In this document: positions 20,530 through 34,400 of the stretch, one piece after another | Position numbering within the stretch: position 1 is the first letter of the stretch | Layout: every line of letters starts with the position of its first letter | Origin: Haemonchus contortus | Taxonomy: Eukaryota > Nematoda > Chromadorea > Rhabditida > Trichostrongylidae | Assembly: GCA_000469685.2 (NCBI GenBank) | Contig: LS997563.1 | Coordinates: forward strand, 29,529,897-29,593,896 | Length of the DNA: 64,000 nt | Direction of reading: 5' to 3' | The notes under the pieces: generated by a model | The model's database searches: none | The model's input: only the letters and a program-made list of their open reading frames with translations | What the model was told of the DNA's origin: nothing | Position numbers and translations under genes: made by a program

Positions 20530-22919
20530 TACAGCCAACAAAACTAGGAACCAGGCAGCAGAGCCGTAGGTAGGAAGGGGGTGACCGGTGTGCTGCTATC
20601 ACAATTGAAGTCACAATCCAACATCGGGCCGAACAGCGATAAAAAGTCAACAATTTATGTGAAAACCCCTTGCCGTGACTCATGGCTAATGAAAACTGAG
20701 CAAAAGACGGGAGCCCCGTATGTTTATGCAGCCAGTGACTGGACTGGACTATAAAACCAAACAAATGGTCTGTGGAGATGCAAAAGCACTCCCTGGATCA
20801 CCGACAGTGAAAAACAAGAAACAAACGATGAAGTGGCACAGGAGAAACAAGGCTGCTGTTTGATCAAATGAGAGCTACGAACAGTGTCTGTGCTTACGTC
20901 CCTCTTTTTCTACCGTAAACGTGAACTAAGCCAGACTCTCATAACACTTTTTATTCGTTGCCTTCATCGTCCGAGAATGTTTTTACGCCCTAACAGTCCA
21001 GCAGGCAATAGAAAAAATGGGTTCCTATCGATTGGTGGGAAGGCGGGTTGGATAGTAGTTTATGCTTGAAACCGCGAGTTAGTTGACCCCCTCCTTCCCC
21101 GTCCCACCTATATCTCTCACCCAATTCAGCATTCGGCATGAATCACCCCAACTGGTCTTGTACTGCATCGCTTGATCATACGGGGCAACGCAGCCTTTCA
21201 TAGACACAATGTGAAAAGCTGCTGATATTTCAAAGCATTGTAGGATCACAATTTAAGTAGTCAGCGTGATAGTTACAATCATTTGACGAAAGAAAGCGGG
21301 AAGCCGAGAGGTCGCTTTAAGCTATTTAAAAAGTAGCAAAGACACATGGTATTGATTGGTGCACGCGTCTCTCCTGCGTTGCGGCCATAGAACAAGGGCC
21401 ACGAACAGGGAGCGATTAACGACTACTACTGATCCTTTGCGAACTATAAAAGCTGCTTGAGAAATCAGTCTTAAGTAATTTCCACGCTTTACACTTTACC
21501 CTACACTCCTTGCCTTCCCTCAACTTGTGAACCTTGGGAGCGAAAAAAAAGTGAAGAAATTCCAATTCCATCTTTTCTACATGTTGCTCTGAAAATACTG
21601 CTTTGTGAACTACCTTCAGTTTTGTAAGTTACCGAGTTTCGCGGACACAAAAATTATTACCGGACCGATTTATAATCGGCAGCTGGTAAGCGTACTTGAA
21701 CACGGTACTCAGACGACTTATGACAGATACCTCTCTGACATACGAATGAAGCAGTGATTCGGAAACAACGCAAAGGATAAAAATATTTATGTAAAAGCGT
21801 TAATAGGGACTTGATGAGATAGAGTAAGTTTTGTTGTCAAGCCTTTCCTTTCTAGCTTTCTACTTTTCTTCATTTACTCCGTGGACTCCCCTGAAGTTCG
21901 TGAAACTTATTGATGGAACTCTGGAAAATGCTTGGGAAGTGGGAAGGAAAGTCAACATATCGATTCTCTTACAGAGCCGGAGAACATTGAGTTGAACACA
22001 GCGAGTAAGGAGAACCGGGAACTTCCGCCTTTTGAAGTGATAATAGGAGATTCTCCTGTGGACTGAAAAGTTCCTCAGAGAAAATCATCAATCAATGATC
22101 TCTTTTTGGTCATCAGAAGAACTAGTAGCATGAATAGCAACCTGCTGTATTTTTGACGTTGCCGTCTCACAGTCGCTTAGCACACCCAATTCTTCGTGGA
22201 ACTGCAATGCAGTATGGTAGATGGGTACGGTACATGCAGTGCAGCAGGTCATTTCATGTAAAAGGGGCTCTCGATCGATGCTGTTTCAGTAAAAGAGCAT
22301 GACATAGGTGGCCCATGAATAAGAATGAAGCGATGGATCGGATCGGACCTAGGCGGAAACGATTGGTACATTCGAAACCTTCCAACCGCCCCCCCCCCCC
22401 TTCCCCTCCCATCCCACCGCGTTGCTTCAAGCTTGTAAACATTCCAGCGAGACTTGGGGTTTTCTTGGGGTTTTATAGTTGTTCAGAAACTAAGTTCTAT
22501 AATTCATTGATTCACAAGGCTCTTTTCTTCTCATTAAGCAGACCCCTTTTTTGAATACGACCCCTTTGCTGCGGTGCTGCGGATTGTACAACACGCGATT
22601 GACCTTGTCAGCATGAGGTTTTCTTTTGGTCACTTGATCTTAATTCTTCTATTGTACTTACTCGCCTTACCTAAACACCGGTGCCTCGTTAATGCAAAAA
22701 AACAGTTTTAAATTACTGGCTGCCGATTTGGCCCCCGAACGAGCGAGCGACCGGGAGTGGCGCTTGCCCCTTGTTTACAACCGCCGGACGAGTTGTCCTC
22801 GGTCGGCTTGCGGACTACGAAAGCAGCCATTTGTCTCAAAGACCGCGACGCGACTGCACGCGGCTACTCGTTGAAACCCCACGGGTCGCAAGATTAGATA
22901 GACCATGTATACTTCGTAC
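20530..22919. other. Intergenic stretch, no supported gene
   Basis: No exon chain or known element was recognised. There is a C run of 12 at 22389-22400 and a GC-rich block at 22730-22870 that stands out against the AT-rich surroundings. Downstream exons of the unidentified minus-strand gene could lie here but cannot be assigned. Confidence 0.4.
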
Positions 22920-25900
22920 CTTTGCATACTGAACGTAAGCACGATTCAAGCGATCTATTGGATTTTTCAGCCGTGACTTTGGTATGAGTTCAAATTGAAC
23001 TTTTGGAAGGCCATTGTCCTGAATGGTATCAAATTTGACACAGGTGATTGGTTCCGAGTAATTTTTACTTATTGGGTGAGGATGCTTTCGCTCAGGTCCA
23101 TACGCTTGAAGTACTATCTCTAAGGATATGTTGAGGCAGAAGTTTCTCCCATGAGACGGGACCGGGGAGTTAAATGTGACTAGGGAAACCATGGGAGAAG
23201 TTCACTGGTGCAATTTCAAAGCAATTGCACCTGCTTAACAAACCGCAGGAGTGAGGCGGACTCTGCTCTCGAGTACACTACTACCAAATATTTCCCGTGA
23301 TGACCCTTTCATTCTGAACTATACGTAGCAGAGCCCTACAGAACATTTGAATTGAGATTTTTCGATTCCGGCTCTGCTATGGCTGAGGTCTTGAAGGGTG
23401 GATGGATTTTGACAGAAAAACTCCATTTCGATACACAAAAAAAGCACCTCTCTGTCCAGTGTGATCTTCAGCTCCAGTTCGGTACTGCCGGAACCATTCA
23501 CTATTCCCAGAACATTTTCGATCAACTGAAAAGTGGCGTTCACTTAGAGTGGAAGCGGGCTTGCGAAGACAACCATGACAGACCTGATTAACGAATTCCA
23601 TCTCGAGATCGCCTTTGCGATTTTCGGCCATGTAAGGGCCACCAGGTTGTATTCGCTCACAAAACAGAGCGTCTGTTATCGGAAGAGCTTTTGGTGGGTC
23701 TTCAATATTCGCTTTTACTTTCTTAGCGGTTATTGGCTTTTCTGGTTGTAAGTTACTCGGCTGAAATCAGAAAATTCATGCTTAATTTGATCGACGAATG
23801 TTCAAATATCGCATTACTAGAATATCAGGACTGACCTAATTTGAACCAGTATGAAAACTTGACTCTATGTTCTGTCAAGTGAGTAAGAATACAAATGCTT
23901 GGCGATGTAAGCAAGATTGAACGACCATGCCCCAGGAGTTGAGCCGAACGGAACGCACGGTGTGAGAAGCATTCGAAAACATCAGGGAAGCAGTGAAGAA
24001 GACCAGAACGTCCATTTTGGTACACATTTTTTTCTATACTGCGAACCTTCTTGCTTTGGTTCACGTCTCGAAGACTCTGTCTCTACAGAAGCAGGATGAC
24101 TATGCAGTCAGCGTCATTCATTAAGCTAAGGAAAGGATGATGTCGGACTTCCTCGATAGACGCGATTACGGAGAGGAGTAAGGAGATCCCCGCTCCATAA
24201 ACACGAGCAAGGAAGCCGCTAGTTACGCCAAAAAAAATCGAAGATTAGGTGGGCTGGTCACGCCGTGCGATTTTGGACCCTTGGATAAGTGGGTTACTGA
24301 CTAGATCCTGCGGGAGGTTAATAGAACACCAAGACGACTGCCAAAGCATTGTTTAGGTCTTTCAAAAGTTTTGAGCAGAAGGAATGCTTTGCCTCATGTC
24401 CCTCGAGCGAAGAGGATCTAATGGACTACTGGATTGCGATATAGAGGAATGGGTATGCTATTGGCGTCCTCTTGATGAACTCGATGATCAACGGGACGAC
24501 AGGTGGTAGTGGGAGATGGGCAGTAGGACCGCCTTTCAATTCGCCGCACGCGGCTGTCGCGGACCATTCGCTTCGCCGTTATTACAGCTGTAGAGTACTT
24601 CATACAGCTCAATCGGCATGCGATCATTATTTTAGGCATGATGCTACTGTTAGTCCCTTTGTTTCTCTATTTCTTACATGCCGCTACATTATGCTACAAT
24701 CCTTCGCGCACGACGTCGCTCTCGCCGCGAAGCGACAGTTTCGATTCAACAGCGCCACACCCCAGAGCAACTACTATTGACATGCTATGGATCTCGTAAC
24801 TGTGATGAACGCCGCTACGGTCTATCACTCGGCGCTTGAGAATCGCCATGAAGTCATCTCAAATTTTGGAATATCGATTGCCATGTACCGCTTATTGGTA
24901 AACAGTCATGGAAGATTGTGAAACCGCTTTTTCAACCATGCCTCACCTTTTGCTTCTTTTTCAAGTTCTCTAATGGCGTTGGGTCAATGTCCGACACTGA
25001 ATCCAATGATATGGTCCCTTGGGTCTGAAATGTTACCAAACTTGTTTATTTGTTTATATATTTATTTGCAATATAAAGTCTCCAACTTTTATTACAAAAA
25101 TAAAAACAAGATCATGAAAAACAGTATTACGACAGAATCATACCTGAGTGTAAACTGAGAGAATATCGTTTTCAAAATTAATAGGAGGCTCTGCAGGAAG
25201 TATTTCCACTTTTAAATGCTGAAAACGTATGCTCTTTTCATTGAACGTTGCAGATACTACCATTGAAAAGACTAAGGAACTCATTTTCGTACCCATGTAA
25301 GGGCAAGTTATTAAAATCCACTCAAACGACTTCCCATGCAATCCGGATCCCATCCCTTCCTCTCATGTCAGTCACGCTTCCACTAAGTTTAAGAGGCTCC
25401 GTAGTGAAAGACAGTAAATGATTGGTTACCGGTGTAGTTCTGATCCAAACCCTATGAGCCTTTTTCAGGGAATCGCTGTCAGCCCGCAGGCATGACAGAT
25501 TCGATTAATCAGATCCCTCAGGGAAAAGGTCCGATTCACCGCGGATGTAAGTTCTTTTCTACTGTGTCGTGAAATTGAAAAACAAAAGCACAAGAGGCTT
25601 GCCCTTAACATGCATCACTGATGGCCCTACAATTGATTTATAGTAGCATAACAAAGGAGGATCCCAGCGAATAGAACATAACAAAGGAAGAAGTGCATAT
25701 CCCAGCCTATATGTAAATCAACCTTTATCCTCTCAAACAAGTCTGGCACCAATTCACCGCTCGCCAAATGGAAAAAGTTCGGATTAGCTCAGCTGGGTGA
25801 TAAGCCAGGGTTTGATCCCGAAATAATATGTACCTACGCACATGACATGTTCGGCCCAACAGGATGACTACAGGATTTTGTGATACAGTAATCACGCACA

Positions 25901-28516
25901 ATAGAGAGACACGTGAAGGAAAGCCACAGACTTTAACCGTGCATCGACGAAGGGTTTTGACTCAGCTTGAGAGACTACGAATGGATGAACCAAAAGATGA
26001 GCTGGAAGGTAACTGAACTGGGAGGGCCTACAGCGCGGACTATTGTTTCACAAGATCCAAGACTTTCTGGACCGGTCCCGGTTGCATCCTGGGTATCAAA
26101 TACTGACTCGAAACCAGCCCAGGTCAACCCATCTTCCACTCCCACCGAGTCCCTGGGTAGGCCCAATAAGCGTTGAACGTCATAAAGATTTTTCGCCATG
26201 TCTTCACTTTCAGAAATCAGCCGATCTTGCAGGCCTGTGATGAATATCATTTCTCTCACACATGCTCTGATTTAATAGTCCGGATCAAGCAGGCCCTTGA
26301 AGTTGATCTCAAAAGATGAAAGCTACAAAAATTTTCTAGCAGTTGAACTGCTTCACCTTATTTCTAACACTTCGAATAGTTCTCTTTGATCGTGTTCTTA
26401 TGCTTCGGCTACTCTGAAAACAATGCGATGAATAATAACACTCGTGATCGCTCTGAACCGTTATCTGCTTTAACTTTGGCTTCCAAAAAGCAATCAGACT
26501 TATTCACACTATATATCACTTCTTCTTCCTCCTCCTCTTCTTATTCCCTAGCGTTGCCCTGCTCGAGGGTGGGGTCGCCTACCTGCTGTGTTGACGTCAC
26601 TTTTAATGAGTGAATGCTTAGCCGGGATGGAAGCCAACTGATTTTAAAGGCATATGCACGTTATCAAGAATGCGCTGCTTCGGTCAGGAGAGTATAAGGC
26701 CGATTTACATAGACTGTTCCTATCTGCTCGTGGGCATGACTATACCACCGAAGCCGAAGGCGAGCTTCATGGCTCTTCCGAGGGGTATTTCATCAGCAAT
26801 GGGGGTGGGGGGAAGGGGTACTAAAAGACATTCCCTTATTACACCGTTGCAAAAGGGTTCAAATGCGTGACCCAATCTTTCATCGCAGCACCTTTGTTTC
26901 CATTACCCTAAGTCAGACTGCACCCATATGTGAACTAACTTTAGAAGCCAGACTGTCGTCAAACGGGGATAGATGTACGCGAAAGCTTAGGGCCGTTAGT
27001 CGCAATAGTGTGCTACTTTTTCGACTACGTGGTCATGTGCTCGAAATTTTTGACGCTCAGCCGGCGTCCAAACAATTGCAGGCGGTCGGACCAAGCTTGC
27101 ACCTGTTGCTCTAGAGCCTTCTATTCCTCGCAAGGTCGTCCTAGAGGAACGTTCACGGACTAAATTCTGAAGAACTCGTATGGCATCCACGACGACAAGG
27201 AATGGTGGTGAGAAAGCGCAAAGCTCGGTGTATCTGAAGGTCAAGGAACATTGCGAAGAGGTGCCTGCTGCTGTTTCGACTTGAGTCGTTGGATTCGAGT
27301 ATGCCTTTCTAGCAAAAGACAAGTGGCATGTATTGCATCGGTGGCGCTGCTTTCAGAGACAAAACCGCACTGGTTGGTGGAGAGCTAGACGAATTCTCGA
27401 GTACGGTCGTCTGTGTGCAATTCTTCAAAGATCTTCATACTGTGCGAGAGCAGGCGCATTAGGCGACAACTCATACAGTCTGCAGAGCTGCTTTCCTTCT
27501 TTCAGATAGGAGTGGTGGTGCTCTGTAGCTATACCTCAGGTGCCCTCTTTTCTGCGATGACCTTATGGAAGAAACTCGTCGACCATACAGCCGAATTCCG
27601 GCACCGCGACAGATATCGGCTGCCAAGTCATCTGGGCCAGTTACCTTGGCAGAAGTCATTTTCTTCAGAGCTGTCTACGTTTCCTCCACTGCTATCTCCT
27701 GCACGGAACCGTGTACTGGCAGAGTGCGAGGTAGAGGCGAATGGGTAAACGAATTCATAGCCTAGTAACAGAGGTCGAAATGACCGGACGACGACTAGGA
27801 TAGGTCATTTCGGAGGTTCTTGTAAATCGATGAAAAAGAAGGGTTCGCAGCGAAATTAGCTCTTCGCTCGAGTTTAGGAGGCGTATTGCCATGATATTCG
27901 ATTCCTCAGACATTTCCTCAGACACTTCCTTATCATCTGAAGATAGTCGATGAGGTCCAATCTGCATCAGTATAGCTCAGTGCGGTTAGTCATGAGTCTT
28001 GTAGGGGTTCTCTTAGTTACATACTACCCATGTCGCCGCCACCCGAAGAGGGAATTTCTCCGTAGACACTCGCCGTTGTTAATCCCCTTGTAAGCGACGT
28101 ATAGGGCACCAGGGTCCACAGGAGACAAGGACAAGGTGGCAGGAAGACAGGACGGAGCTCAGCGCGTGTGGTGGTCCAACCTCCACGCAGAACATCTACA
28201 GCTACCGTAGCTTCTCTGGGTTCACCCGAAAAAGCTCCTATTCTACTTACCTTATCGCCAGCTGAATGGGCAGTTTGTACGTTCTCAAACACTTCCCCTT
28301 GAGATGATCGCTCTTTCCGCATGCTATCGGTGATGCTGGCCTTTGGCGAAGACGGTATGACGTCGCTCATCTGCTGCAATAACACTTAAACTGAGATTTG
28401 TGAAATTGAAAGGATTGCAGTGACGGAGTCGATCGATACGTATCTAATGTTCTAGAATCCATTCATCAATAAAATCAACGCACCTTCCTCTTGCTTTTAC
28501 CTTTGCCTTTACGCAT
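22920..28516 (-). CDS. Unidentified multi-exon gene (partial model)
   Basis: Minus-strand exons with good splice sites and consistent phase: 28516-28484 (ATG, encodes MRKGKGKSKRK), 28373-28251, an exon ending at 25144 whose start is unclear (about 25320), 23760-23584, 23525-23448 and 23179-22920. The product starts with a very basic 11-residue peptide, then a Ser/Lys/Glu-rich hydrophilic region. The later exons look like beta-rich folded domain (for example ELELKITLD, and CLNISLEIVLQAYGPE). Two exons share a PYM(x)n pattern (CPYMGTKM and GGPYMAEN) and may be repeats. I do not recognise the family. The last phase joint before 23179 does not fit directly, so at least one exon is missing, and the 3' end is not found. 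RTE LINE debris occupies two introns. Confidence 0.5.
23850..24490 (+). mobile_element. Degenerate RTE-type LINE, C-terminal remnant
   Basis: Across shifting plus-strand frames the sequence keeps the C-terminal RTE reverse-transcriptase order: a segment like NDHAPELSR, then ENIREAVKKT, then KIRWAGHAVRF, then PRRLPK, then a final RPLDELDDQRDDR-like end. Several stops and frameshifts show it is dead. It lies in an intron of the unidentified minus-strand gene, in opposite orientation. Confidence 0.75.
25775..25830 (+). repeat. tRNA-like fragment
   Basis: The segment has a near-canonical box A (tagctcagctggg) and a box B-like agggtttgatccc only about 12 bases later. The anticodon arm is missing, so this is not a functional tRNA; a truncated tRNA pseudogene or SINE head is more likely. 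Confidence 0.4.
26860..27720 (-). mobile_element. Degenerate RTE-type LINE reverse-transcriptase remnant
   Basis: On the minus strand, in RT order but with stops and shifts: KVTGPDDLAADI (about 27640), KVIAEKRAPEV (about 27560), TNQCGFVSESSATDAIHA (about 27385-27330), VVVDAI-like (about 27185) and QVQAWSDRLQLFG (about 27110). These are hallmark stretches of RTE-clade reverse transcriptase. It sits in an intron of the unidentified gene, in the same orientation. Confidence 0.75.
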
Positions 28517-30111
28517 GGTGGTGAGACGGTTTTTGTGGAACTGCACTACAGAATGAGACATACTTCATAGCCATTCTTGATGATAAAAGGTGATCATTCT
28601 GGATAATAAATCGTTTCTTCAGATATCACCCTACCGATACATATCTATATTACATTAGGTTCACTGAATCGTTCAAAGGAATTCTGAAGCGAATATTGCT
28701 CTGCAATGACTCAGTCAGAGCCAAATTAGGAACAAGTATTTGGGAATATCAACTCTCCAATCTAGACGTAATATTTTTGACCTTTGTTTAGTTCACAAGA
28801 TGATACACGGTCTATCTGGTTCTGGTTTATGTACGTTTTCAAATTAATGGTCTCGAGAACAAGGGGAGGATTAAAGGCAGTGTTTACAAAAAAGTTGCGG
28901 TACCCTTTTTTGACGGGAACTGGTAGGACTACTCCAGAATAAAGCGATAACAACGAAACAAGCACAAAAAACGATGAACAAAAAGAAATACAAAGGTCAA
29001 AAAAAAAAAAGCTGGAAAGGGGGAGTGGACGGCTTTCACATTAGAAAAACGACGGTTAGGGAGTGTTCGTGCGGGAATGCGCGAACGCGACGCAATGTCC
29101 GCAATACAGACAACACATCGAAACTAACGGAGTTTCTGAAATAAAAAAAACATTTGCATGCAATAATCTACACAAAATATGTTAAAATCTTCAATAAACT
29201 TACGAGAATAGTTGAAGAATGCTACCGTAAAAAATCAATAATAAAAAAAAAAACAAACGATACGCGAATAATAGAAATAACAGCCGAATAATAGCTCCTG
29301 TACGAGGCGCTCGACCAGCTGATCATTCCTGGCAATTTGCCAACCTGCGTATCGATTTTTCACCAACTTCGCTCCAATGCGAAAGTGGTGAAGGAAAATT
29401 CGAACCCGTAGCCAGCCTAGCGAGGGGCGGAGGCATCCCGTCCCCCAAAGTTCCTGGCCTTATCGTGCCCTATCCAGCTGTTTTCCGACCTAATTCCTGC
29501 ACAAATGGTATCAGAGGGGGCTTCGAATTCAAACCATGTGCAAATCTCCAAAACAATTTTTTCGTGAACACTGCCTTTAAGCAAGATTCTTCTCAGCCAA
29601 CCCAAGACAACTTTGCGAGCCAAAAAATTCTCGTTTAGAGCTGGGAGTCATTATCTAATGCTCTCAAAAAAAGTTTCGTTGAACATATCTTTGGCTCACT
29701 TCAAACATCGGATTGCTAAACTGCTGCTAAGATATGACAAAGAATAAGAGCGTTTTTATGAGACATATTACTGAACTATGTGACTCTCATTTATTACTGT
29801 AAGATTTTGACATTTGGCTTGACTTTATGAAAATTGTATTAGTTTTCGGCGTTTTGTCGATGTACTTTTCGCACTTGTGCCTTTTGCACACGTAATAAAC
29901 CTACACCTATACCTATACGTCAAGAAAAGCTCAGAAGAGCGCAACTTACTAATTATTTATATCATCGTAACTCCTGTTGCTTGTGAGGTCCCTCAGGATG
30001 GAAAGTTCCAGTAATGTCCTTATTCGTCAAAAAAAAAGGGGGGCGGGGTACAAAACTCGAATCCCTATCGTAATCGGTAGTGGCTGCGCGGCAATACAGT
30101 AATCACCCATA
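28517..30111. other. Intergenic stretch, no gene seen
   Basis: AT-rich with A runs; a short tandem of cctatac units occurs near 29905-29925. No exon chain was recognised. Confidence 0.45.
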
Positions 30112-30387
30112 TTTGAAGCGGGTGTGGTGCGATTCGTGCGATTCCGAGTGCGCGCGGCAAACTGCGCGGCGAAATTCGGTACGATTCGAACGACTCTGAC
30201 GCCTATTATTGCGGCACAAACTTGAAGTAGAATAGTTGGATATGGTCAACTGATCCTAATGACCTACTCTGCTTCAAGTTTGTGCTCCAATAATAGGCGT
30301 CAGAGTCGTTCACATCATCACGAATTCCGCCGCGCAATTTGCCGCGCGCACTCGGAATCGCACGAATCGCACGTCCCCCACTTGAAA
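30112..30387. repeat. Foldback (inverted-repeat) element, about 276 bp
   Basis: Two arms of about 110-120 bp, GC-rich (gtgcgattcgtgcgattccgag and inverse), surround a loop near 30235-30265. Arms also pair over actctgacgcctattatt. No coding capacity. A clear target duplication could not be fixed, so MITE status is inferred. Confidence 0.7.
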
Positions 30388-30884
30388 CCCATCCTTTTCT
30401 GGGTGCGTTGGGTCCAGCGAATTCGGCCTTTTATTCGGGTAATAGTTCCCACATCACAATCGAGGGGTACGAAACGTACCATATATATCGTTTTGAGATT
30501 CTGCGAAAAAATTGCAACGCCATTGTTCGAATCCTTGAGGATGTAGCGGCTTACGAGCGAGCGGTTATTTCCTAATCCCACAAGATCGTCCACCTCATCT
30601 ATGATGCTTTACTTTGGTAGAAGCAAAGGCGTCAATGATTCTGACCAGTGGAGCCTTGTTCGAAGCCTCAAAATAGGCCCTCTCTGATTGCAAAGTCGCA
30701 CTATAGTCGAAAGCTCCAAGTCCTATTCTAGGGCAACAATGTAACAGATGCGAAACTGAAAGACAACACTCAGTTACAGTTACTATGAATACTCTGTTCT
30801 CATTTCGCTGAAAACAAGTTCATTTGGTCTCATCTATATGAATTCCACTCAATACATACATACACCTGTTTCTACATGTAAAAG

Positions 30885-31162
30885 GATAAGTTCTCTAGCC
30901 ATCGATCCCATTTTGGGACGCGCCCCCACTGTATTCAGAATCGTAGTGGGGTAATGAATGCGTGTGTGGTCTATACAATGACTTGCGGTGGCCACACGAT
31001 GTACGAGCCAGCGCTTTTATCCTACCAGACGAGTCTACTACCAATTGACCGACGCCGGAGAAATGGAGGGCTGTATTGCCTAAGCGGATAACGATCCGGG
31101 ATTCAATTGCGTGACCATGCGTGTGGGATAGTGCGCCATTTACCACTTCTCCACGTTCGCCC
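30885..31162 (-). repeat. tRNA-derived SINE copy
   Basis: On the minus strand it starts gggcgaacgtggagaagtgg and follows the SINE order: cgcactat...cacacgcatggtca, then atccggatcg, then the block ggtcaattggta(gta)gactcgtctgg, then ctacgattctgaata, ending near an acttatcctttta tail. Box A and box B are degraded. Confidence 0.75.
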
Positions 31163-31458
31163 ACGATTTATACTTATCCGAAATTGGGCAACTAACTCCA
31201 AAACTATCTTCAAGACTAATCAGCTTGATCTCGAACTCTTTGTAGATTTTCACTCGTAATACAATACCTTGTGCATATTCCATTCAGTTTTTATCAACTT
31301 GAACAACTTGAGAACACAAATCGATCACTTGTTAGTCTTTGTTCCTTAGTACAAACATATAATAACTATGAACTCACTGAAACATAAGAAAACATTCAAG
31401 TGAGAACAACAAGTAATGCACTGGTTACAACTATACTCGTAGAAATGGTATACAAAAG

Positions 31459-34400
31459 TCAACCGAGAAGTTCCTTGGCTCGCTGGCTCTGACTATCGTC
31501 CAGTAGCGCTTCAATGCGCTTCATTTCGGCTGAAGAAAATGAGTGATTTTCTATTCCACAAAATACACGACTTTGAGAAAACAAAAAAAACTAACATTTC
31601 TATTAATTATGAGATTGGACAAATTAGTAATAATTTAGTGTACGTAACTGGCTCATTACTAAATTTCACAACAAATATTTAAGAACGAAAACTATAAAAC
31701 CAACAGATCGAAGGTTGTTGCCAGATTAAAGAATTTCAGAGATTGCAAGAAATGCACCCACCTTCGAATTCAGGATCTACAGGGGGTCGAGCTGGTTGCT
31801 TATTTGAAGAAGCGGTTTCCACTCTAAAAGATAAGATATTGATGGTGCTTAGGATTTCGAGATAGGACAAATAAACAATGAAAGCAGAAGGAAATAAAGC
31901 CACAAAATCAGATCCACCGGAACTGGTGACCAACTCAATACAGTATTCCATTATCCACTGCATATAATACTTCTCTATAGCTTTCAAAAGCAATGGACGC
32001 GACAATATAAAAGTGAATGAGTTGACAAAGTTTGCTTGGATATACACATGTCAGTTGGCATCATACCATTCCGGCAAGTTTACATAGATTTATGGAGCTT
32101 CTTGTAGATGGCAGGCCCTTTCTCCCATGCCTTCCGCCGGGCAAACGTGAGGCATTTTGCATTTTTGTCAATAGGTGCCTTCGTAATCCACCGACGTGTG
32201 TGATTTCAACTGACGACCGAGCGCCCGATGGTTTACTGGCCTCGCGTTGACAACGCTGGAAACCGATCAATGTCGCTCAAGCGGATCTGAACGCAATCCA
32301 TCCTGCGTTGTCAACGCGTGACCAGCAACAATTGGTCATGCGGTCGGTCATTCGGTCGTCAATTAAAAGAAGCAGGTTGAACGCTGTAAGAACCCGAGCG
32401 AGCGTATTTCCCACTACACATTTACATTAGAGGGATCTTGACGTCTCGTGAATGTGTGACACCGTAACCCCCTAGCACCCACCACCCACCCCCGTGGGCT
32501 TCACCCGGGGTACCTTTCTTTTGGGTCTTTATGTGACGGGTGTTTTGAAGGCGCTTCAGCGTATGTTTGAGTTACTATGTCACACATTCGCGGAACGATT
32601 CAATCTGTCTTGTTGCATTTACTTGTTTACGAACAGCCAGAACCATGCTCTACTACTCTCGAAAATTGATTCGGAACGAAAATTGATTGTAAACAAAATA
32701 AGGGGATTGGCTTATTTTCACTTATAGTGTCTCATTCGTGGTAGAAAAATGAATGGAAATTCACTACGCCATTTACCTGACTATTTTACTTGTGACTTGC
32801 TCTTCAACAGGGGTTGATATTTCTGCTTGACCTTCTTCCGAAAGTGGTTTCGCTTCACCTATACAAGAACTTTTGATTCACTAATCTCTCTGATTTAGTT
32901 GAAATCCCGTCGTCCAACCTGCTCATTGCACTACGGACTTATACCTATACAACAAAAACGTACTTAATACTGGTTCACCTTTAGCACGTTTAGGCGCTCT
33001 CATTTTCTGACGACGTTGGGGTGAAGGGGCAACCTGAAATGTTGCGATTTCTCACATCATTCCAAATCGGGGAACGCAACGAAGGAAACGCGAACGCAAA
33101 AGCAGAAGAAACGAAGTCAAATTCCGATCGTTTCTAAACATAATAAAATAACCATGAAATACTAACTTCTTTAGAACTTTCACCAGGACCATCACCATCA
33201 CTTGCATCAGGAGGTTTAGCCCCTATCCTTGAAAAGAACATATTTATTACTAATGAACCGTGAAAAGTCGCTAAGGAACAGATTGTGACTTACAATTTTA
33301 TCCTAGGTTTCCTCTTCCTCTTCGGAGCAGAAGCTACATCCGCAGAAGGCTGGCTATCAGAAACTGTCAGATCTTCATCCTTTTCCTCATCATCATTTCC
33401 AGCATCAGGAAAGTTTTCTAGAGATATTAAAAGTAGGTGTCATAACGAAAAAACCAAACTCGATTAGTCCAATCAAAAAATGCATTCCTACCATGCATAT
33501 TCGGATCTGCATAACGTCGATTTCTCGCGTATTGTATAGACGAACCGTAAGCCTTGTCCTTTATCGACGATCGACTCGGACCTTGAGCCAGTTCTTCGGT
33601 TGCGCTACTTACCACCACTCCATTTTCATCTGTCAAAGCACTCTGAAAATGAACATCTCACTTGCTAATCGCATACTGTTTCTGAGGCCCATAAAAAAGC
33701 TTGCAAAACACATGAATATTGAAATTAGATTTTTTCGCACAGCTATATTCGGTACCGATCCTATCAATGTTGGGAATCAGGAAGCTTCTGCAGAAGAAAT
33801 CTATAGCTGTCCACAAGGAGATCGTAAACCATGAAAACCTGCATTTCTTCTAAACTTACTAAATAAATATTTACATGATGGCGGCGGTTATGTAGTAGCA
33901 AGTGGTGGACTTCACACACGCATGGTCATAGGTTCAAATCCCGGCCCCATATTCGCCCAGGCCAACCCCAAGCCTGCGAAATTGATTAAGGCCCCAAGAC
34001 TTTTCCCTTAGTGATGCATAACTTATTATTGAAAGCTCACCGGCTCAGAATCATCGGTCTCGCCGATTCCAACCTTATCGACTTCTCGTTTTAAGGACGC
34101 ATATATACTGAAAATGCAACGACTCTATTAAACGCCTCTCAATACGAGAAATAATAAAGATACTTGGTCAATCGATTCAAAAAGTTGTCTTTTAATTCTG
34201 CTACAATAGGACGGTCTGAAATAAGACTCTGTTTTAACTCCATTTCTTGCTGCACATGCGCCATTGTCTGCAAATAAAATCTCATTAGAGAAATCGAGCT
34301 AACTAAGGAACAAACATAAACAGACTGGACCTTCAAGATGGGATGCTCCATAATTGAGACAGCAGCCTCTAACGGGGCATGTTTCTCATCCTCATCGACG

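Noticed and set aside
26050..26170. Possible old SINE copy
   Set aside because: Order of words (gcgcggactattgtttcac, gcccaggtcaacccatc) recalls the SINE, but too few matches to call.
28017..28250. Extension of the 122-codon frame beyond the donor at 28250
   Set aside because: A strong GTAAGT donor ends the exon at 28251; the rest of the frame is intron.
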